Part shown: in pieces, positions 32,995 through 45,910 of the stretch | Layout of the letters: each line of letters begins with the position of its first letter | Position numbering within the stretch: the stretch's first letter is position 1 | Assembly (NCBI GenBank): GCA_007644065.1 | Contig: VJWN01000026.1 | Span: 186,001 to 250,000 of the forward strand | From: Margaritispora aquatica | Taxonomy: Eukaryota > Ascomycota > Leotiomycetes > Helotiales > Discinellaceae | DNA: 64,000 nt | Direction: 5' to 3' | Position numbers and translations under genes: made by a program | The notes under the pieces: generated by a model | Seen by the model: the letters and a program-made list of their open reading frames with translations, nothing else | Databases searched by the model: none | What the model was told of the DNA's origin: nothing

Positions 32995-35662
32995 TCATGC
33001 CATGGGTATATCTTCATCCTCATCAACCCTAGTTGATTTCTTGGCGCTGGAGGTTGAAATTTTCAGCACACGATAATGCAAGCTGTCCTCGGAAAATACG
33101 ATTATGCGCCGCATGTCTTCTTTCCCGCTTGGCTCTTGCCATCTTCTAACTTCAAATCGATGAGGAGAGAAAGTTTCGTCGAAGGACCCGTCATAACTTG
33201 CGAACAGGCGCAAGATTTCTTCGTCTCCAAACGACACTGGGCGAAGCTGATGACCAACAGGCTCATGTGGACCGTAATTCAATTCGAAATCGCCAGACCT
33301 CGAAGTTAGCGTACCATGAGAACTCTCATAGGGTATGCCCAACAAATATGACTTTCCTAGGTAATGATTAGTATGTTCAGGTTTGTCTACGAATAGAAAA
33401 GGCGAACCTCGTGAGCTCCACAACACCAGCAATGTGTGATCGTCAAAAAACTTTACATCTTTGACCTCACCTCTACCGAGTTGGATGGCAGTAGAGTCTC
33501 GGCTTGTAGATGTACTGATACCTGACTCGATTTTCAGAATAATGCGAATAATTTGTACTGCATATTGGTTTAGTAAAGTCTGGAAATGAGGAGTAAACAT
33601 TACTCACATGTGCTAGTTAGTCCTTTCGGTATGAATGCAATGTGAGCGCAGCAGATGGAATCCTTCTTGGCTCGTGTTAAATAGTTTCATTCAGTGTTTT
33701 GAATGGGGCCTACCAATGAGCGCATCTGCATATCCAATGGTCCGTTGACTTGAGACACACCAATATCTTGTGCTTTCCCAAATAGAACATTCCTCTTCTC
33801 AGCTTCAGCGATCTGGACGAACATGGCATCTGCTTGTTGTGATAGATATGCACATAAGAGATCAACTCTTGGTAGAGCTTTGATATAAGGCGATTTCCTT
33901 TCTTGTTTCTCAAGTTGTCGTGTTAGAAGATCAAAAAGAGCTCCTCCATGTCCAGTGTGACTCCATGCGGCTTGATCATCTAGTTTCGAGTCGTCAAAGT
34001 AGATAGAAATAGGGTTGGTAATCATTATTTTCTGAAGGTAGAGCAATACCTTACTATGGTCGATGGAAGCTTCCTTTTCGACTGAATCATCAGGGGTTGA
34101 CGACGAATCCGATGCTAATCTGTCAATCTCATAACGCAGCCATGCGGAGAATGATGTAAAAAGCTCGAGCTCATCGACAACTTGCATTAATATCTTGGAG
34201 GAGACAAGATGGATGCAAGCTACAGTATCCGCCATAAGATTGATTTGATGAATGCTGAAACCTTCAACATTAGTTGATCCTCGAAATTTGGCAATACCGC
34301 CAAACCTGCTTAGTACAACCGAGCACCGATCTAAGGCAGGTAACATGTTTTCATGGAGAAGCCGTCGAAGGTTCTCTAGTCCCGTGTTTACAGCTTTGTC
34401 CCATCGTTTATGACCCTGGATAAAATTTAGCAGTGCAGAGGCTAGGTTGCAAATTTCCATACTCTTTCAGATAACTCATCAACAAGCCACTCGCGTACAT
34501 CTGAGGAAGTATGACCGGTGGCTACCGAGTGATAAAGTGCCTGAACAATATTACCCTTGCCCTTTTCGTCAAGAGTTTCGTTTATATTGCGGATGAACCT
34601 GCTTGGCAAATCTCGGGTTGCTTTCCATTCCACAACCATCAGGGCCTGCACCTGATGGATATATCTCAAGAGGTTATGGAGCGCTGTAGATCTAGACGCC
34701 AAGAGTGATAGGTACTCGCTCGATGCTGATATGAATCGTAGATCCATTGGTACAAAAAATATGTTTTCTGATTCTGTAGGCTTTACTATTAAAGCATGAG
34801 TCGAGCACTGTCGATGAGCCGCATGAAGTATGAGCCGAGAAGTACAGTTGGAATTGTTGAATGGTGAGCTGAAGGATCCAATGACAAACGAGTCATAAAT
34901 ACTGAGATGGATGTTGCCTTCTCTGGTACCAACTACCATTACATCTATAGCGTTATTGTCCCGTGGATCAAAAGAGCGGAACAGATCATCTAGAGATGTC
35001 CTGGAGCAAAAGACATCGTCTCTGTCATTGAGTCAGTATTCGAGTCCTCAGTCTTTGCATTGAAGGTTGGATTTGACCTACAGGCTTCCCACAGAAGCTA
35101 GAATACTCAGTTTTGGGAGACTGCTCTCAATATCGATAAGGAAGACATCTCGCGGCAAGTCCAGAACAGAATCAACGTTGGAAATATTTGCAGCATCCGC
35201 TGAGAGTATTTCTATTGATTTGCGACCTTTGGGCATGTTGATGGAACTTGCTGTTCTGTTCGTCAGGTTCGTCATCCATCCAATACACGTGATGCCTGCA
35301 GTGCCTTGGACAGTATCGAATTGATATACAATCTTGCTGCTCTCGACACCAACGAGCTGGATTGATCCATTGCTCCACGCAATAGCTAATAACTGTCCTA
35401 TTTAAGTCAGTTTGTATTTTGGTAAGGGGTGTGTAGGATGCGAACCACTTGGCTTCCATCGTATGCTCTCCACCGTCGAGTCACCAACTTTGGAGGTTGT
35501 GCCATAGACCTTCTGTCCGTTCATGCGATATATGAAAATCTTCTGATCGGTTGTTACAAGAGCGACTAAGTCCATCGAGGGACAGTAAGAAACAAGATTA
35601 GGATTGGCGGCATGATGCAAAGTCTTTTCGCTCAAAACCTGTAATGAGAAATGTTTTCCCAT
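32995..35662 (-). CDS. Anaphase-promoting complex subunit 4
   Basis: Minus-strand exons 35662-35446, 35397-35082, 35021-34463, 34415-33714, 33662-33608 and 33557-32995 give 803 residues. The N-terminal part is a WD40-type propeller: LVSYCPSMDLVALVTTDQKIFIYR and VESIRWKPSGQLLAIAWSNGSI are typical Apc4 blades. A helical middle domain contains the family signature SERGHKRWDKAV, rebuilt by splicing a 47-bp intron. The C-terminus returns to beta-rich repeats and ends in an acidic tail. Apc4 is a structural platform subunit of the APC/C ubiquitin ligase that drives exit from mitosis, and is nuclear. The acceptor before the fifth exon could be three bases upstream. The first donor is GTTCGC. Confidence 0.9.
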
Positions 35663-36286
35663 GGTTGATTAAGGTATTTCAAATCTCTTCTCTCATGTCG
35701 AAACATGCTCAATAATGGTGTAGATCATTGATAGTAATTACACAACTACTAGGTCGAACGCGTCGTTCTTGCGTAAATAATGCTGGTCCGGTGCAGTTGA
35801 GGGCACGGTTTCGTCTCGTGTGCAGATCATGTGACTTATGAACCATTTCCTCGAATTTAACTTTACCTTATTTCAGCTCCTGGTGATCTGTTTCACATTT
35901 GCACAACCAGACGAAGACTACTATTTCTAGATGTATTTATTATCAATAATAAAGGGCGATTAATTTGGTATACACTGGAGCTGATTTTGGAGGTGAGCCG
36001 TGGCTATGATCGATTTCGCAAATAGATAATGGCCTGCCTACGAAGCCTCTGCTCAGTTCACGAGTTTTGCCTAAATTAACTTTTAGATATCGTCTTCAAG
36101 AAACATTTCAACGGAGTAGGCACATGTCTCGGATCTGTCAATAGGGCGAATACATAAGATATAGTTTCCAAGATTGCAGAGATGTCTCATTGATTTGGGG
36201 TTTGAATGGTTTGGCCAACCATGAGTTTATCTATCCCTTCCACGCCATGCTGAGAATATAACAAAGTTTTGCTACACACTATTTCC
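35663..36286. other. Spacer between APC4 and delta-COP genes
   Basis: This is the APC4 promoter and the delta-COP 3' end, both genes being on the minus strand. AT-rich, with no gene seen. Confidence 0.5.
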
Positions 36287-38045
36287 TTACTCGATCAAGT
36301 ATGAGTCAGCAACGGACTTGATATCCTTAGAGAATGTAACAGCTTCGTCCATTTCTAAAAGTGTTACGTCCAGTACCTGTTACCACCATTAGTGATTGAT
36401 GGGAATACGATTTAATGGGCAACTTACATCGACGTCAATGAATGGTTTCGTCTTTCCAAATTTGACTTGCATAGGGAAGAATTCGTTTTCGTCTCCTGCC
36501 TGAGCCTCGAACTCAAATGAACCGCTTGAATTTGATTCATCAACCAAGCCGATTGTCCACTCCAAGCTGTCTCCTGAAACCTCGTAGGTAGCATCAAAGC
36601 TTGATACAGTAGGCTCATTAGTAGCATATGGAATGATGACAGTGACATCTTTCAAAGAATCGCCTCCGGTGAGCTCATACTCAATTGTGATGTTGTAAGT
36701 ATCGTCTGAACCTCGATTCACCCAAACAGTGAAGGTGATAGGCACAGCACTCGAATCGTCCGCTTTGGGGGTCGCTCGCCAGCGCAACACTCCAACGGAG
36801 TTATTGACAGGAAATCCTTTGGAGGCATTGCTCATCTGAACCGCCTTAGAGCTATTAAAAAGACTTTTGTCGACATTCGGATGTGTTCGAAACTGGACAC
36901 CATGACTTGCGTTGGCCACAAGATCAAGTTTTACTTTCGTCAAGGAAGGATCAGAAATCTTTAGTTGCAGGTCTCCTTTAACCTCAATCGAGTTCACAGA
37001 ACCCTCTCTCGAGAGTTTGGCATTGATAGTCTCTGAGATTGTAACATGAATTGCATCACGATCCAAGGATGTGGGTGAAGCCAGTGCCTGCGCTTGTTCG
37101 GCTTGGGCTGGAGGATGATTTGGGACCAGAGGAGTCGAGGTTGTTTCTTCTGCTTCAGCGCCCATGTCTCCTCTTACACGCTCAAACATATCTGTTGTCT
37201 TCGACTTTTTCCCTAACTGCATACCCTTCCCTTTAGGGGCACTGGCCCTGAAATTAAGTTGCCCGTTAGCATGCTGCTGTTTGATTGGGTGGTAACCACA
37301 AACTTGTATGACTTGTTCTTTTCCGCTTCATACGAATCATAGGTTTCCGTGACCGCTGTTCTGGCTGGTGGAGTGTATGTGGGATAGACTGGTGTCCTGG
37401 GCACAGCACTTCTGCCACTTCGGGAGACCTCTTTGCGCTGCATTTCTAATTGCTTCGCTTTTCGCTTTCGTTCCTCTGTAGCCTCTAATTCCTTGTTCTG
37501 CAAAGTTTTAGCGTCAATCCGAATTTAAGGATGCTTCCTACCCTTGAGATGATTTCCTGTATTCTCTCCTCATGACTTTCCATCTCCAGGAATGTTTTAA
37601 TCTGGCTGATGGTCAAGTTTTCCCTATAACCAAGCGTGACAAGCTCATCAAATGCCGAAAGAAGCTCGTAGGCGTTCTTCAGGATTTCCCTCTCATCCAA
37701 AGTTTTGCACGTACTCGTAACAACTTGTGCGAAGAGGTGTAGAGAATCGATATCTTGGAGAATGTTGGATTGTCGATTGGTGATAAGTACCATGTAGAGC
37801 TCATCGAGGGGTTGGTATACGAAGCGCACATTGTCCTGCTCGACGGTTGTATGTTGAGTTCCAGTATCTGCCAGTTTTGGGAAAGAGGCGAGAAGAGCTT
37901 CAATCCTCGACCGTTGCATCTCTCGAAATTGTCTCGAAAGAACAGCTTTCCCACCCCGCGTACAGATCGATGCCGCGAGGACAACCTATTTAATACTGTT
38001 AGAAAGGGCAATCGCATTTACAAGACATATATTACTGCATACCAT
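36287..38045 (-). CDS. Coatomer delta subunit (delta-COP)
   Basis: Minus-strand exons 38045-38043, 37985-37542, 37497-37304, 37247-36428 and 36376-36287 give 516 residues. The start codon is followed at once by an intron, so exon 2 begins at Val2 (VVLAASICTRGGKAVLSRQF). The longin domain covers about residues 1-140 (FVYQPLDELYMVLIT, LHLFAQVV). A Lys/Glu-rich helix (about 145-175) and a linker with GKGMQLGKKSKTTDMF follow. The mu-homology domain runs from about residue 245 to the end. Delta-COP is part of the COPI coat that returns vesicles from Golgi to ER and reads WxW-type cargo signals through its mu-homology domain. Length and domain order are normal. Intron 3 uses a GTTTGT donor. Confidence 0.95.
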
Positions 38046-38621
38046 ATTTGCTAATCTGATTCTTGAGAGGAGTTTGAGGGTGATGAGAACTCTGTTGCGC
38101 CTGAATCAAAGTGATATGTGTTGCAGCTTCTAGCCAGGTATACATTGCTGGTCGAGCCACATTCACAGTGCAGCCAAGTAGAAAGGTCACATGACACTAA
38201 TCACTGATGTCAGGTATTACCTTAGGACCTGCCCAATATTGGATTTATTCCGTGAGGAGCGCGATACTTTGAGGTATCTTCCAAACATATCACACAAAAC
38301 CCTCTCGATACTCTCAACAACACAAGATCGACGTGTTTTTAATAACGATCATCTTCATCCTTCGGATCTGCCCCATTCCAGCCTGCTGCTAGGTTGTCAG
38401 TTCATTCGGCGAGCACAACGAATCTTCTCCTTTGTCCTCTCCTTTGATGCGTCGTCTCTCTATCCTCCTAACAACGTGTCACTATTAAATAAATGGAAAG
38501 GACTATCCTTTACATTCCGAAATCTACTGGGCCCATCCGCAAGCTCAACTGTACACACTCTCATTTGCTTCAGTGCTTGTAGTTTCGGCGCTGGTTGAAA
38601 TTTGCGGCAGTCGCAGACCCT
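38046..38621. other. Divergent promoter region between delta-COP and acidic-protein genes
   Basis: The two genes start away from each other across about 575 bp. The half near the plus-strand gene is CT-rich, as expected for a fungal 5' UTR. Confidence 0.45.
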
Positions 38622-41333
38622 ATGGCTACATTAATTCAACACAACGCATTTTCATCTTCGATGGCGAACGACGACATGGAGATCTCCTCTGATCATGGAC
38701 ATAACGATGGAGATGAGGACATCGATATTGATATTGATATTGCCACTGGCCACCACGATGAAGATTATATTCTTGAAGATGTGGCGCATGATACGGTAGA
38801 ACATGACGTACAAATTCAACCGAACAACATCATGGCAGATGACGAAGAAATGGCCGACGAGGACGATATTTCGTACCAGATGGAAGACGCAGATTTTTTA
38901 CAGGATATAAGCGCTCCAGTGGACGTAACCACACTTGAAGCTACTACTATGGTTTCTTCGCAGGATTATGCACACGAATCAACCATTCACGCCAATGACT
39001 TTGAGTTTGAGGACGGCTATAATTTGGAACTCTTGAATGAAGCAGGAGACGAGGCATTACTGGATGAAGATGTGACTGGAACGGAACATGAATTTGAAAA
39101 CTTGGAGCACACGAGTGAGCCTGTGCCGGAACCTGTCGATGAGGAGGCAACATCCCCTCAGGCGCAGCAGCGAAGCCCAACAGACGGCAATGAAAACTTG
39201 CTTGTGATGAGCAAGCTGCAAGAGCCTGTAGATCCTCCACCCTTCCACTATTCAAATGCATCGGAGCCTGCGCTCGAGCATACGGAGCCAAAGGAAGAGC
39301 TGGTTGAAACGGCAGTGGAGGAGACAAAACCAGCCTCACCTACAGTTTCTGATGATGCAAGTGATATGCATAATTCGATTGGCATAAATAACTCACCCGT
39401 GGTCCCAGATGTCATAGTTAGCTGGAAGGGGAAAGACTATCCTCTGTTTTCAACATCTGTGTCGGATAATCCAGATGATTACTTCTTTTCGGATACTTCC
39501 ATTTTGGACCAGCCTTTGGTAAAGTTTCTGGAAGCGATTCGAGAAGTTATACAAGGAGACTTAGATGGAGAAGACGAACTCCTGCTGGACATAGAAGATC
39601 TGGCTCTTCAGGCTACAGAGGTAGGCGATGTAGGATCCAATTTGAGAGGATCTTTCCTAACCACATCTTCACAGACATCAACTTCCGTATCAAACGTGTC
39701 ACTATCTGAAATATTCGAGCTGAGACAAGCTCTTTACCAAAACGACAAGCATGGAGACCAGAGCGAGCACACTGATGTAGCCTTAAATCATATATTCGTG
39801 AGGATATCTACCAAGAAAAACTTTGCGACGAGATTAGAGAATCTTCGCAAAGGAGCTATAGAAGGTAAGGGATTGTCTGAGTTCTGGGTGGAACCAATCC
39901 ATGATGTGGATGATTTTGACGAAATTGACAATCTACTTGATCGTCAATCAGCCTTGCAAAGTCACTCTTCCAGTCATAGCCATAACGGTGACGGGGGTGA
40001 TGAGCAGGAACAACCTGAGAGCAATCTCGAATCAGGACAGGATGGAGTTGACCAGGAAGGTCCCGCCTCGGTGGTTGAGACAGTGAGCATTGAGGAGCCT
40101 ACAGTAGCAATACTAGATGCAGAATCCCACGAGGATCCCGTGGACACCACCAAAAATAATGAAGAATCGGAGCTGATTACTCCGCTTGAGGGAACGGTGC
40201 CACAAAGCAGCGTCGAAACGGATGGTGATCTACTTGATTACTCTGAGGATGAGTTGGATAATAATGAAGAGGAACAAAGCGATTCTAAGCACGTTGGTCA
40301 CCATGATGGACTTGATGAAGGTATATATTTTTTCATTAATCCTCCATGTATCTCACCAAAAATTTGTAGCTGTACAAGATGCTTAGACAAATTTCTCATA
40401 GATGATGAGCGGGTTATCGACCAGATACTTGACAGTCCTGTCTCCGGCCAAAGTGACGAGAAACATTCGACTCGAGAAGAGGACGAAGAAGAAGCATTAC
40501 GAGCGGATGGCACAGTACCCGATGAAGAGCAAGTAACGGATGCTGTTGAAGTTTATGGGGACACGGATTACCCTGAAGAAGAGTCCTTAGAGTATGAGAC
40601 AGAGACTGGTCTCGAACCTCGTGACCAAGAGGAAGAAAACCTCATAGAACCTACTCTGGAAGAAGAATCGAACGAGAATGCCAATTACGAAATTGAGCTC
40701 AATGGTGTTGATGGTTCTGCAGAGGCTGCCCAGCTTCTTGAAGCTGAAAATGGAGGAGAATATGATGTTCTTTCTTACAGAGGAGATCCTTTTATAGGAG
40801 TGACAGGTACTGGTGAGGTAAATCAACTTGAAGTACCATCGGAGAGCCTGCCCGAGAATGTTTCGAACCAAATTTCAGGATCTTCATTACAAGACCAAGA
40901 GGACCCAGTTCTACGACACGCCACTAATTCGGCTGCTGGCAGTATTCTCCTAGATACAGCCGAATCTAGCGTTACTTTAGGCAACGATGAAATACAATAC
41001 GGAGATGAATTTGACGAAGGAACATTTGACATGTATGTTGCTCAAGATTCGGAGTTACAAAAGGACTACACAACAAAGCTTCCCGAGGACGAGGATGAGA
41101 TAGATTACGATGATGATGAGGAAGAGGCCGAGGAGAGAGTTGAGGTGGTTCACTCTCAAAATTTTCCATCCCCTGCAAATAAGGAACTCTCACCTTCTGG
41201 GAAACGATCTATATCGGAGGTTGACTTCGATGATGTGCAGGATACGAGGAACAAGAGTAAGAGATATTTCAAACTTGCTTCTGCCGGGTACTTTTGCTGA
41301 TGCATCACAGGTGCCAAACGTTCTCGATCTTAG
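38622..41333 (+). CDS. Large acidic protein of unknown function, probably nuclear
   Basis: Exons 38622-41256 and 41311-41333 give 885 residues. About a quarter of the residues are Asp or Glu. The N-terminus has a Asp-Ile repeat and many acidic blocks. The only compact region is about residues 265-430 (VIVSWKGKDYPLFS, DYFFSDTSILDQPL, then an Asp/Glu-rich helix and a LEIF-type segment). A DLLDYSEDELD block lies near residue 545, and a CSCTRC cysteine cluster follows. A last 54-bp intron leads to a short basic end, AKRSRS, which could act in nuclear import. I recognise the type from filamentous ascomycetes but know no function. A 49-bp intron-like stretch at 40321-40369 is best left unspliced, since removing it would stop translation a few codons later. 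Confidence 0.75.
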
Positions 41334-42912
41334 CCATTCTTCCTCATCAGAGCAATCAGTGGCTACATCTCTTGATGGTGCCTGCTCGTCATTCTCCTCT
41401 GTGGATGGTGTTGCATGTTCAACAAACGCCATTCTGGAACTACAACCTCTAACGCACTTCCGATGACAGGAATTGCGATTCTCTAATAAGCTTACGAATT
41501 ATACTAACTGCACTCTAATAGGAACAAAACGGTAGGTCTAAGGTATATCTCGCAAATCCTCTTTTAATCTTTCATCCCACCCCAAAATATGATACCCTTT
41601 GTGCAAATTCGGCATCACCTCACAAATCTAGTTACGTGGAAACTCGAGCAGAACGCGGCGATGATCTTCCCTCTTCAGCTTTGCATATTGCATCGGAAAA
41701 GGACTCTGGGGGTTCTTTTGGGAAAATGGCTGGGGAGTTTATGGTGCATGGCAACTAATGGTTGTTGTGTAAACTAGCAACAAGGTTCCAAACTTTGCTG
41801 TTCTTGTGTCCACTGAGGATTTACTAGGTGGATTATGTGTTGTTTTCTTGAGGAGGATGTGACCTTCCTTGGGACGTTGAATGTAGGACTATAGTAAGGA
41901 TTTTGAGCAGAGAAGTCTATTATGAACAATTAGAAACACGAGCACTGCACCCTGCCCATAATTGCCCTTCAAAGTTGTGACCAGTCACGAAATACGAGAT
42001 TCGGTGTGATCCCAATCATCTGACACCTCATTGAACTCGTCTGGGGATGACGTTGTATCCTGGCATGGCAATCACGCTCAAGACTCAAGCATTAACCACC
42101 AAACCCTGTCCTTCTTCTCCTGGCGCCTGGTACCTTTTGCCAAGGCGTTTCTAACGAACACATCCGCAGGTCACATCACATCTTCAGATCATTCCATTAA
42201 GAATATTCAATGGAAGTCCTTGTTAAGTCCTTGTCAGATCGACATAATTCCCCGATGAATTCTTAATGATTTTGTAAAGAAGATTGTCATCCCATACTAC
42301 ACGAGATCAAGTTCTTTTTATGCCCCACTGTCAACGCGGCTTCAATAACTTTGTCGTGTCTTGAGGAGGCTGGACTCGCTGGATGCGGAGTGAAAGTTGC
42401 CGCTAAAAATAGCGAGAGAACAGGAGGTCGTGGCGGCCAAACGCCAGACTTTGGACACCAAGCACCAGCTCAATTCACCCAAATTTTTCCAAACGTTTCA
42501 TCTGGGGAGAAAGAGCCTCAACCTGACCGCACACCCGAACACTCGTTTGCCCATCCATCCTCACAACCACCATTTGTGGCCTTAACTGAGACCCTAAGAA
42601 TTCGTCGAGCAACACCAACCACGCACCTTACGATTTACTGATTTCGCGCTCTCCCTCACGTTCGCTTTGCGGCTCGGCTTCGATAGCAGATCTGCTGTGC
42701 AGGGGGCTTCAATCCCTCATTGTTGACTTGCGATCACGACCACAATTTTCGTGCTATCACACACATTCGGCAGATCTACGAGAATCGCACTCTAGCATTC
42801 CCACTTGAGTGTTCGACCACATCCTCCTCATTAGGAGCTACTCTCGAGCGAAGGCTCCACGAAACATACACATTGGCCTGGATAGGAGGGGAAACCTGAC
42901 ATACGCGCCACG
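41334..42912. other. 1.6-kb spacer between acidic-protein and NIPA-type genes
   Basis: This holds the 3' end of one gene and the promoter and 5' UTR of the next, both on the plus strand. Short frames near 42.35-42.64 kb are probably within the 5' UTR. No repeat or RNA gene was noticed. Confidence 0.5.
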
Positions 42913-44495
42913 ATGCTGGAAGACAAGTATGTCGCCGAATCTTTGATATCGAATGAGCGCATGGGCATTGTGGCCATCTGGTTGATTCGGTTGCTGACAT
43001 GGATTCCTAGGTATATCGGGCTCTTGTTGGCCATAACGTCGACAATGGCTATAGGTATACCTACCAGCCATCTTCTTTATGACTATCACTGATTGAAGTA
43101 TAGGTACAAGTTTTGTCATTACAAAGAAGGTTTGGCATCTCCAAAGCTTGAGAAATCCGAACCAGAGAGCTGACAACTCGCAGGGCCTCATCGATGCAGA
43201 AGAGCGACATGGCTTTGAAGGTGATGGATTCACATACCTCAAAAGTCCAATATGGTGGGCAGGCATTGTAGCACGTATGCGCCTCCAGAATATATTCTTT
43301 GGGCTATCACTCACGAATGCATACAGTGATTCTGGGAGAAATAGCAAATTTTGCCGCATATGCTTTTGCGCCAGCCATCCTAGTGACACCTTTAGGAGCA
43401 CTTAGTGTTCTAATTGGAGCTGTACTGGGTTCATTCTACCTGAAGGAAGTACTTGGCACGTTGGGCAAACTTGGTTGCGCAATATGTCTAATTGGATCTG
43501 TGATAATTGTCCTACACGCGCCGCCAGACAAGGAGATTGAAACCATTGATGAAATTCTTCACTATGCGATTCAGCCCGGTATGTATACTCAGATTTTGGG
43601 GACACATTTGCTGATTTAGTTCAAGGATTCCTGATGTTCTGCCTTGCGGTCTTAATATTCGCCTTTGTCATGATCTACAAGGTTGCTCCGAAATATGGAA
43701 AGAAGAACCCTCTCATTTATCTTTCTATATGTTCGACAGTGGGATCCGTATCCGTCATGTCCGTCAAGGCCTTCGGAATTGCCGTCAAGCTGACCTTTGG
43801 TGGAAATAACCAGTTTACTCATCCTTCGACATATGTATTCATTATCTTGACAGTGATATGCATCTTGACCCAGATGAACTACTTCAACAAAGCTTTGAGC
43901 CAGTTCCCCACCTCTATGTAAGCAAGACTGATAAACACTTATTGAACTCGCTAATTTTTCTAGTGTTAACCCATTATATTACGTTACCTTTACCACGGCC
44001 ACGCTTTGTGCTTCCTTCATCCTTTATGGCGGTTTCAATACTTCGGACGCTGTCAACACTCTGTCCCTTCTCTGTGGATTTCTGGTGATATTTACTGGGG
44101 TTTACCTACTGAATATATCACGCGGCGACCCCGATGGACGTATGATGGCCAACGGAATTCCCACGGACGGAATCGCGACTGATATTATCTCAGGAATCCA
44201 AACTAGGAGAAGCATGCAAGCTAGAAGAAGCGCAGACCCACATAGATTGAGCGTGGGCGGCAATGCCTACACGCGAGGAGGCGACAGGGAAGGACTCATT
44301 CATGCCTATGATGAGGAAGAGAACGTTGGATTTGGATTGGCCGATCTGGCCTCGGATAGTGATGATGAAGGAGCCCCTCCAAGGAGTATGAATGGAAAGC
44401 TCAACGGGAACGGGAATGGACCAAAGAGGAGCTTCACCGAGCCAGTCGAGCACGAGCGATCTCGGTCGAGAAGAGCGTCACCACTTCCACGATAA
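42913..44495 (+). CDS. NIPA-type (DUF803) magnesium transporter
   Basis: Seven exons, 42913-42926, 43011-43054, 43104-43129, 43184-43274, 43327-43578, 43626-43917 and 43964-44495, give 416 residues. The first four are very short and were fixed by rebuilding the family sequence: MLEDKYIGLLLA, then GTSFVITKKGL, HGFEGDGF and YLKSPIWWAGI. Nine hydrophobic spans follow, with the conserved blocks FAPAILVTPLGALSVL, GKLGCAICLIGS and QFPTSIVNPLYYV. The C-terminus, from about residue 320, is a polar tail with acidic and Arg/Ser-rich parts. NIPA proteins sit in plasma or endosomal membranes and are linked to Mg2+ uptake; this is known from animal members and is inferred here. Intron 3 uses a GTTTGG donor. 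Confidence 0.92.
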
Positions 44496-44909
44496 CCTCG
44501 CTTACGTTTATAATTTTGCATTTGAAATATTGTATATGGTTGAGGGTTGGAGGCTAGGGAATCTTATGAATGCAGCACGGTCTGCACTGGCTTAAGTACG
44601 AATTGCATGAGGTTCTGGCGTTTTAAGGTACTTTTTCTGTGTACAATAGAAACATCTTGTATCATATCCGTTTGTAGAGTGGCTACACACATGCATGGAT
44701 AAAGGGTTTAGGCTCAAAGCCCAGATTTCAAGAATTAGTCACATGAAAAGATGATTAGAAGGTCAAGACTGTCTGTTTGATGTTTCGAAGCCTAGTTTTT
44801 CTGGCCTACAATTACAAGCCTCCCAGCTTGATGCTGATAAAGCTCGCAAGCAAAAGTTTCATAGACGCCCCTCGACCTTGTCATCAGATATGCCCAAACC
44901 CTCAAAAAT
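44496..44909. other. Convergent spacer between NIPA-type and RPS3 genes
   Basis: The two genes end facing each other, and 414 bp hold both 3' UTRs. Nothing else was seen. Confidence 0.5.
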
Positions 44910-45910
44910 CTACTCCTCTGCTGGTGCCTCCTCGCCTTGCTCCTCTGTCGCACGCTGAGCTGCAGCTGCAGCCTCAGTGGCAGCAAGCTTAGCACCGTAA
45001 TCCTGGGATGTGGGGTTAACCACTGGCTGCTCATCCTTTGGCTCGATGATAGTAACAGCGTCAGGCAGGGTCTTTGATGGTCCAGACTTTCCTTCTGGGT
45101 CAGATCCACGCATGATCTTAACCTTGATACCGAGGACACCTTGACGGAGGAGGACGTGGCGGGTGGCAGAATCGATGAAATCCTTTGCTGGCTGACCGGA
45201 GTGGATCATGAAACCATCTGTGAACTTCATGGACTTTGCACGAGCAGCGCGCAGCTTGCCGGATACAACAACCTCGCAACCCTTGGCACCGCTCTCCATG
45301 ATGAACCGGAGGACACCATAGCACGCACGGCGGACGGCCAGACCGTTCAACAGCTTGTATCGGAGGGACTCGCACTGAGCGACGGCGGAGAGACCACGGT
45401 TTTGGACCTTGGCGGCGTACAGGGAGACGGAGTTTTCGGGGAACTTGAATCGCTTTTGGATGAGGGATGTGAGTTCGCGGATTCGTCGTCCTTGCTCGCC
45501 GAGAACTTCTTGGGTGTGGGTGGCACGAATGATGATGTCGGTCACTTCGCAGAACTGTTAGATTTTCACTCTGCTTTCATAATTCTGCGGCTGATCTTAC
45601 CTGTTGGTGTAACGCGGACCTCAACACCAGAGTATCCCTCCTCAGCTGTATTTTTCGTCAACACCGCTCCAAGTATATCTTCATGCGCAGATTTCCCACT
45701 CACCCAATTCGCGCTGGAAGAACTCGTTCAACTCAGCGTAGAACACACCGTCCATGCAAAACTTGCGCTTTTTCGACCTTTTGTCATGTTAGAATGGGCC
45801 CCAAGTAATTGACGAGGTTGTTGGGAGAACTGGTGGAGGTTTTCAAGGCTGGTAGATGCTGGGAGAACGCGTAGAGCTTACATAGCGGCACCTGGAGCAT
45901 TGGAGGCCAT
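44910..45910 (-). CDS. 40S ribosomal protein uS3
   Basis: Minus-strand exons 45910-45882, 45777-45704, 45645-45601 and 45544-44910 give 260 residues, the normal size. The KH domain (about residues 20-95) reads [17 protein letters not shown], then [33 protein letters not shown] and [14 protein letters not shown]. The S3 C-terminal domain covers about 100-190 ([29 protein letters not shown]). An Ala/Glu-rich tail ends in APAEE. uS3 lines the mRNA entry channel of the 40S subunit. Introns crowd the 5' end, which is common for fungal ribosomal genes. Confidence 0.97.
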
